In this document: positions 59,621 through 64,000 of the stretch, piece by piece
Layout: every line of letters starts with the position of its first letter
How positions within the stretch are numbered: position 1 is the stretch's first letter
Source: Chamaecrista fasciculata
Lineage: Eukaryota; Streptophyta; Magnoliopsida; Fabales; Fabaceae
Direction: 5' to 3'
Assembly (NCBI GenBank): GCA_003254925.1
Contig: QANZ01030519.1
Location: 1-64,000, forward strand
DNA: 64,000 nucleotides
Program-made: the position numbers and the translations under genes
The notes under the pieces: generated by a model
The model's database searches: none
The model's input: only the letters and a program-made list of their open reading frames with translations
What the model was told of the DNA's origin: nothing

Positions 59621-60930
59621 AATACAAGTATATATATATATATACAGTTTGAATTCTACACCTTCTCATGTATCAATTCAAAATATAATGATATAAGTAT
59701 TTCTTTTCTTTTTTAAAATTATGTTTAGCTCATGTTGTAAGACCATTGTATGTATGTTTAAAGTAGATGAATTATGTTGTTCTATTAAAATCTCCCCCTG
59801 TATATCATTTGTGTTTGCTGATGTTTTGAACTCTTTTTATGATGGAATTATTTACATGTATAGTAGTGGTAATAAACCGGAATTGTTGTGTGACTTTAGG
59901 AATTAAATTATAATTTTAGTGAATTATAGAGATCAAATGTTTAATTTCACCAATTTCATTTTACAAGAGTATCTCTTTTACTCTGAATTTTTTATCAGTG
60001 TCAAATTTATCTGCAACCTTTGTTTGATAAATGATAATTGATGTGAATTTAGTCCTCAAAATTTGACTTTGCAATTGATTTTGTCTAATACACTAACTCC
60101 TCAATTTTACTAATAAATTTTGTGGGAAATATAGAGTTTGGTACTTTAGTTGGATTTGTTCTTAGCTTACCTTTCCACTAAAACTCACAAAAATTAACAC
60201 GGTTTGGAAAATTAGCTCGCCTAGCCCCTTAGCTGATTAGCTCCGAAGATGATTGAATTGAACACATAAATCAAATGAAACTATAAGAACAAAGTGTTGG
60301 ATTTTTATCTTTATTTTATTTCTTTGCTTATTCTTCTTTTTCACATTTTTTTAAGCAAGAATAATGGACACATATTAACATAAACAACGAAAATACAAAA
60401 TGTTTTTTAATAGTCTTTTGCCTGCCGGAATTTTCAGATTTTTATTTATCTTTGGTCAAAGTATACTTTTGATCCCGTAATTTATGCTTAGATTTCAATT
60501 TGGTCTTATAACTTTTTTTTTTTTGCACTTTTGGTCCCATATCTTTTGCTCAGGTTGCAGATTTGGTCATGTATCACTTTTGGTCAAATTACAGATTGGT
60601 CCCATATCTTTGCAAAAATTACCATCGTCAATCCCATCTAACTCAAAGATATAAAACCAATTATGCACCTAACCCAAAGATATGAGACCAATTTTGCAAC
60701 CTTACCAAAAAAAATATGGGACTAATTTTACAACTTGGCCCAAAGATATGGAACCAAAAGTGCAATACGAGACCAAATTTACAACCTGAGCAAAAGATAT
60801 AATATCAAAAGTGCAACAAAGAAAAGTTATGGAACCAAATTGAGACCTGAATAAAAGTTATGGGACCAAAAATGCACTTTGGCATTTGGGCCTTTGCCTT
60901 TTCTTCTCCATTTTGAACCCCAACTATAAA
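59621..60930. other. Spacer between the TPR gene and RPL27A
   Basis: AT-rich, with a TA microsatellite at 59631-59644 and a MITE at 60454-60884. No gene recognised. Confidence 0.5.
60454..60884. mobile_element. MITE of the GGCCAAA-ended family, copy C
   Basis: Left GGTCAAAGTATACTTTTGATCCC and right GGGACCAAAAATGCACTTTGGC(A) are inverted; CATATCTTT / AAAGATATGA motifs recur as in copies A and B. Its right edge is about 50 bp upstream of the first RPL27A promoter motif. Confidence 0.6.
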
Positions 60931-60933
60931 CGT

Positions 60934-61119
60934 GGCCCAAGAAAAGCCCAACTCTAATGGACTTCGATCCATAGTTACAAGAACTAGCCCAACTCCATTC
61001 ATTTTTTCCACTTTTACCCTCACCTTCCAAGACTAATTCCGAAACCCTAGTGGCAAAAACGTGAATTAAACCATCATCCTCATTTCCCTAATCTCCTTCG
61101 ATAAATCCCCCAAACCCTA
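60934..61119 (+). promoter_or_regulatory. Ribosomal-protein-type promoter: site II and telo-box motifs
   Basis: GGCCCA/AGCCCA (TGGGCY on the other strand, site II, TCP-binding) occurs at 60934-60939, 60945-60950 and 60986-60991. AAACCCTA telo-boxes are at 61042-61049 and 61112-61119. This pair is the usual signature of growth-regulated plant ribosomal protein genes. A GA-rich tract at 61157-61180 precedes the ATG. Confidence 0.75.
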
Positions 61120-61190
61120 CCTTCTTCAATTTCTTCTTCCTTCAGCCGAAATTGCAGAGAGAGAGAGAGAAAGAGAGAATCTGACCTGAA

Positions 61191-61631
61191 ATGACGACCC
61201 GATTCAAGAAGAACCGGAAGAAGCGCGGCCACGTCAGCGCCGGCCACGGTCGTATCGGCAAGCACCGTAAGCATCCCGGTGGTCGCGGTAACGCCGGTGG
61301 CATGCACCACCACAGAATCCTCTTCGACAAGTATCACCCTGGATACTTCGGTAAAGTAGGTATGCGTTATTTCCATAAGCTTCGCAACCAGTTCCATTGC
61401 CCTATCGTCAACATCGACAAGCTTTGGTCGTTGGTTCCTAACGAGATCAGAGAGAAAGCATCCAAGGACAGTGTTCCGTTGATCGATGTCACTCAGTATG
61501 GATACTTCAAGGTTTTGGGAAAAGGTGTTTTACCGGAGAATCAACCTGTTGTGGTGAAGGCGAAGCTCGTTTCCAAGATTGCGGAGAAGAAGATCAAGGA
61601 AGCTGGTGGAGCTGTGGTTCTTACAGCTTAG
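61191..61631 (+). CDS. RPL27A: Cytosolic 60S ribosomal protein L27a (uL15)
   Basis: A single-exon frame of 146 residues, full family length. It starts [40 protein letters not shown], the conserved Gly/Arg/His-rich N terminus that threads into the large subunit, and continues [18 protein letters not shown], then LWSLVP and the [26 protein letters not shown] end. Coding GC is higher than the surroundings. The promoter carries site II and telo-box motifs. It neighbours ABCB26 in Arabidopsis too (At1g70600, from memory), which supports orthology with RPL27aC. Confidence 0.98.
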   Translation: MTTRFKKNRKKRGHVSAGHGRIGKHRKHPGGRGNAGGMHHHRILFDKYHPGYFGKVGMRYFHKLRNQFHCPIVNIDKLWSLVPNEIREKASKDSVPLIDVTQYGYFKVLGKGVLPENQPVVVKAKLVSKIAEKKIKEAGGAVVLTA

Positions 61632-64000
61632 GGTTTGGATTTTGGATACTTTTTTTTTTCTTCTTCAGTTTATTAGGGATTTTGTTTTGTTTCTCTGGTG
61701 GTAGTCAATTTATAATTGTTTGAGATTGAATGAAATGTTTGATTTATTTGAACTCTAGTTAAGTCAATTATATCATCATCTTATCTTCTATAAATTGAGG
61801 CATTCATTCATGCTTGTGGTTAGTTTCTCTAAACTATATGCTTTGTCCATTTCTTTTTCAAGTTTCCTATGATAAATCAGGTTTTTGGTGGTTGTTGATT
61901 CATGAAGTGTATTAGTTTGAACTTTTGATTCATGGTTAATGGCTCGTTTAAGTAGAAATAATTCATCAGCAAAAGAAAGAAGAATCTTTACTGTTGTAAT
62001 TGTTCAGTGTGTTCATTTCTATATGATATTATATAAGCGAACTTGATCTTCTTTAGTTTAAATGGTTGTTCTATGAATATTTTTCCATCCAAGCTTGATG
62101 TCGTTTTAGCCTTTTAGGTTCTATTGCATGAGTTCTCTGATTGATTCTCACTACCATACCATGCATTCTGTATGCTTCAACCACAGAATCTAAAGCGACA
62201 TCAACAGCAATCAAAAAGCCTCTTCCCATGAATCAAATGACGCTAACTAGTTATTTTTAAATCTTTGTTAATAGCTTTTCTATTGGTTTTGTTAGTCACT
62301 TAGTCTTCCCCTACCTCTAATTATTAGGCTATCATCTATATTGTCAATTCTATGTTCCAGAGTCTCCAACAGTCTTCTTAGTACATGAAAAAAATGTAAA
62401 AGTAAATATTTTCAATTTTATGCCTAGCTACCTTTGATGTGGTGGTAATTGTTTCATCCCATTGCTTAATATAATTCTCTCATTTATTGGAGTGTCTTAG
62501 ATCTTGATAATGCATTTATCTTTCTCTCATTTCATTTCTGAAATACTTCAATGGATTCCTTTGCCTTGCCAATGTTGTTGATCATTTCATTCCTAGCCTC
62601 GGATCCCACAAATTTTATTCACAATAAATGTAGCAGTTACTGACAGCTCAACACTTCTCCACAAGACAGCATCTCCAGATAAAGATCTAGCAAAATATGA
62701 AATATGAATAGGGTTTTCATATGGAGAGGTAAGAGTGGAGATCTTTTTCTGAATCCATCTTTTTCTTCTTCTCTACACCATCAATTTTACTTGTATACAA
62801 AGGATTGAAAAAAAAAAGAAAAAGCAAAGCACCTTTTTAGTCTTTGAAGTTTAAAATTTACATCAATTTTTTTTTTTTAAAGTTTGTTTACTGTCAATTT
62901 TGTCTCTAAAATTTTTTTAATTTGGTTGATTTTATCTTTTGCACAATGACCCTAACTTCATCCAATAAGTTAATGGCAAATTTCAAGTGACTTATAAAAT
63001 GTAATCTAAAATTGTTAGAAATAAATTAATAAATACTGGCTTGTATTAAAAATCATGTGGAGTATTTTGTTAATCTTATGGGATGCAGTTATGGTAAATG
63101 ACATAATCGGTCAAAATATAAAATTTGGAGGGAAATTGATAGTAGATAAACATTAGAAATGAAATTAAAAATTAATAAAATGAGAAAAGTGATAAACTTA
63201 AAATTTTTAATAAAAATTAATAATCACACTAGTGCTCCAATCCATAATCACACTCTTATGTGTGAGAACTTTCTTTGCATCTCTCTAGTGGTCCAATCCA
63301 TAATCACACTCTTATGTCTGCTTAGTTGTGGCCTAATACATGTCTTGAGTGACATTCATTCAACGCCCAACAAAAAATGCATAGGAAGTTCCTTCCATTT
63401 CAAATCATTTGTGTGTTCAAACGGGAGATGATGAACAATTTACAGACCTTAATCTCTCTATAACTTTCTTAATTTATGCTTTCTAAGATTAAACCCACAG
63501 TTTTTGTCATCTTTCTTGAAATATTTCTATTGCAATTGCAAAATTCATAGCCATGAAGATTTATCGCTGCAGAGTTATGCAGACTTCATAAATTCTATTT
63601 TTCAAACTTTTTGAGTTTCCTTTGACTGAAGGATTTAAGGTAAAAGTAAAAAAGTATTAAAAAAAAGTGGTCAAATGCTCAAATTGATACTAATTATATA
63701 TCATTAAGTTCATTTTGGTCCTAAATATTTCAGAAATTTCATATTGATCCTAAATGTTGTCATTTAGTTTCAATTTGGCCTCAAACTACTGGATGTAATA
63801 ATAGTTCTCTCATTTTAAATTTGAGTGTTATGTGTCCAAATTTACATATTGTTTTTTCAGTACTTATTTATTTGAAACTATCAGCAAACGAGGTTAAATT
63901 GAGTCTCGAAAGTAGACTGCTCGTTTCACTCTCAAACATATAAATGTGATTATGTTTCTCTCATTTCAAATCTGAATATGCCGATTTTAGACTACGTAGC
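61632..64000. other. Intergenic region to the window end
   Basis: No gene recognised. 61632-61760 is the probable RPL27A 3' UTR (AATGAAATG near 61730). About 62825-63150 is a decayed MITE related to 44690-44965, and 63660-63960 has more GGTCC-type repeat sequence. The 90-codon ORF at 63159-63431 has no family signature. Confidence 0.5.
63231..63335 (+). repeat. 56-bp tandem duplication
   Basis: AGTG(C/G)TCCAATCCATAATCACACTCTTATGT appears at 63231 and again at 63287, a period of 56 bp. Confidence 0.8.

Noticed and set aside
63231..63335. CRISPR-like or satellite array
   Set aside because: Only two copies with a 56-bp period in a plant intergenic region; a simple tandem duplication.

Overview
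This is a nuclear plant genome window, almost certainly from a core eudicot. The genes have many short introns, AT-rich intergenic DNA and plant-only families: an FT-type flowering regulator, the plastid phosphate transporter PHT2;1, a PADRE/DUF4228 protein, the GT77 arabinosyltransferase RAY1 and a plastid half-size ABC transporter. About half of the window is transposon-derived. Single N bases at 1180 and 7045 point to a draft assembly. The species cannot be fixed from the sequence.

Layout. 0-8.8 kb: a broken PLAT-domain fragment, exons 2-4 of an FT-like gene, a GC-rich island of LTR debris, and a hAT-like element end beside a broken F-box/kelch (SKIP6-like) fragment. 8.8-15.1 kb: a complete Mutator-like element (MULE) with about 437-bp inverted repeats, a perfect 9-bp target duplication, a two-exon transposase with an intact D-D-E triad and a decayed GRF zinc-finger ORF. 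15.2-16.6 kb: a Pack-MULE carrying a PP2A B' fragment, then a small MITE. 17-20 kb: PHT2;1 (+). 20.6-21.4 kb: a PADRE protein (-). 21.7-27.1 kb: RAY1 (-). 28.9-36.7 kb: a Pro-rich/RS-tailed nuclear-type protein (-). 37-44 kb: a triple nest (solo LTR inside a LINE inside a MITE) and two hAT-like MITEs. 44.5-55.4 kb: ABCB26/TAP1-like transporter (-, 18 exons) with a 4.9-kb Copia element in intron 13. 57.2-59.6 kb: a TPR membrane protein (+). 61.2-61.6 kb: RPL27A (+). The rest is intergenic DNA with decayed MITEs.

How it fits together. The order RAY1 - RS-tailed protein - ABCB26 - RPL27A matches, from memory, Arabidopsis At1g70630-At1g70620-At1g70610-At1g70600. The 20-62 kb part therefore looks like an old conserved block expanded by transposons in intergenic and intronic space. 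PHT2;1, ABCB26 and perhaps the TPR protein act at plastid membranes, RAY1 acts in the Golgi, and RPL27A in the cytosolic ribosome; they are neighbours, not a pathway. Exon models were built by hand from splice sites and checked for phase; the multi-exon models given here stay open from start to stop.
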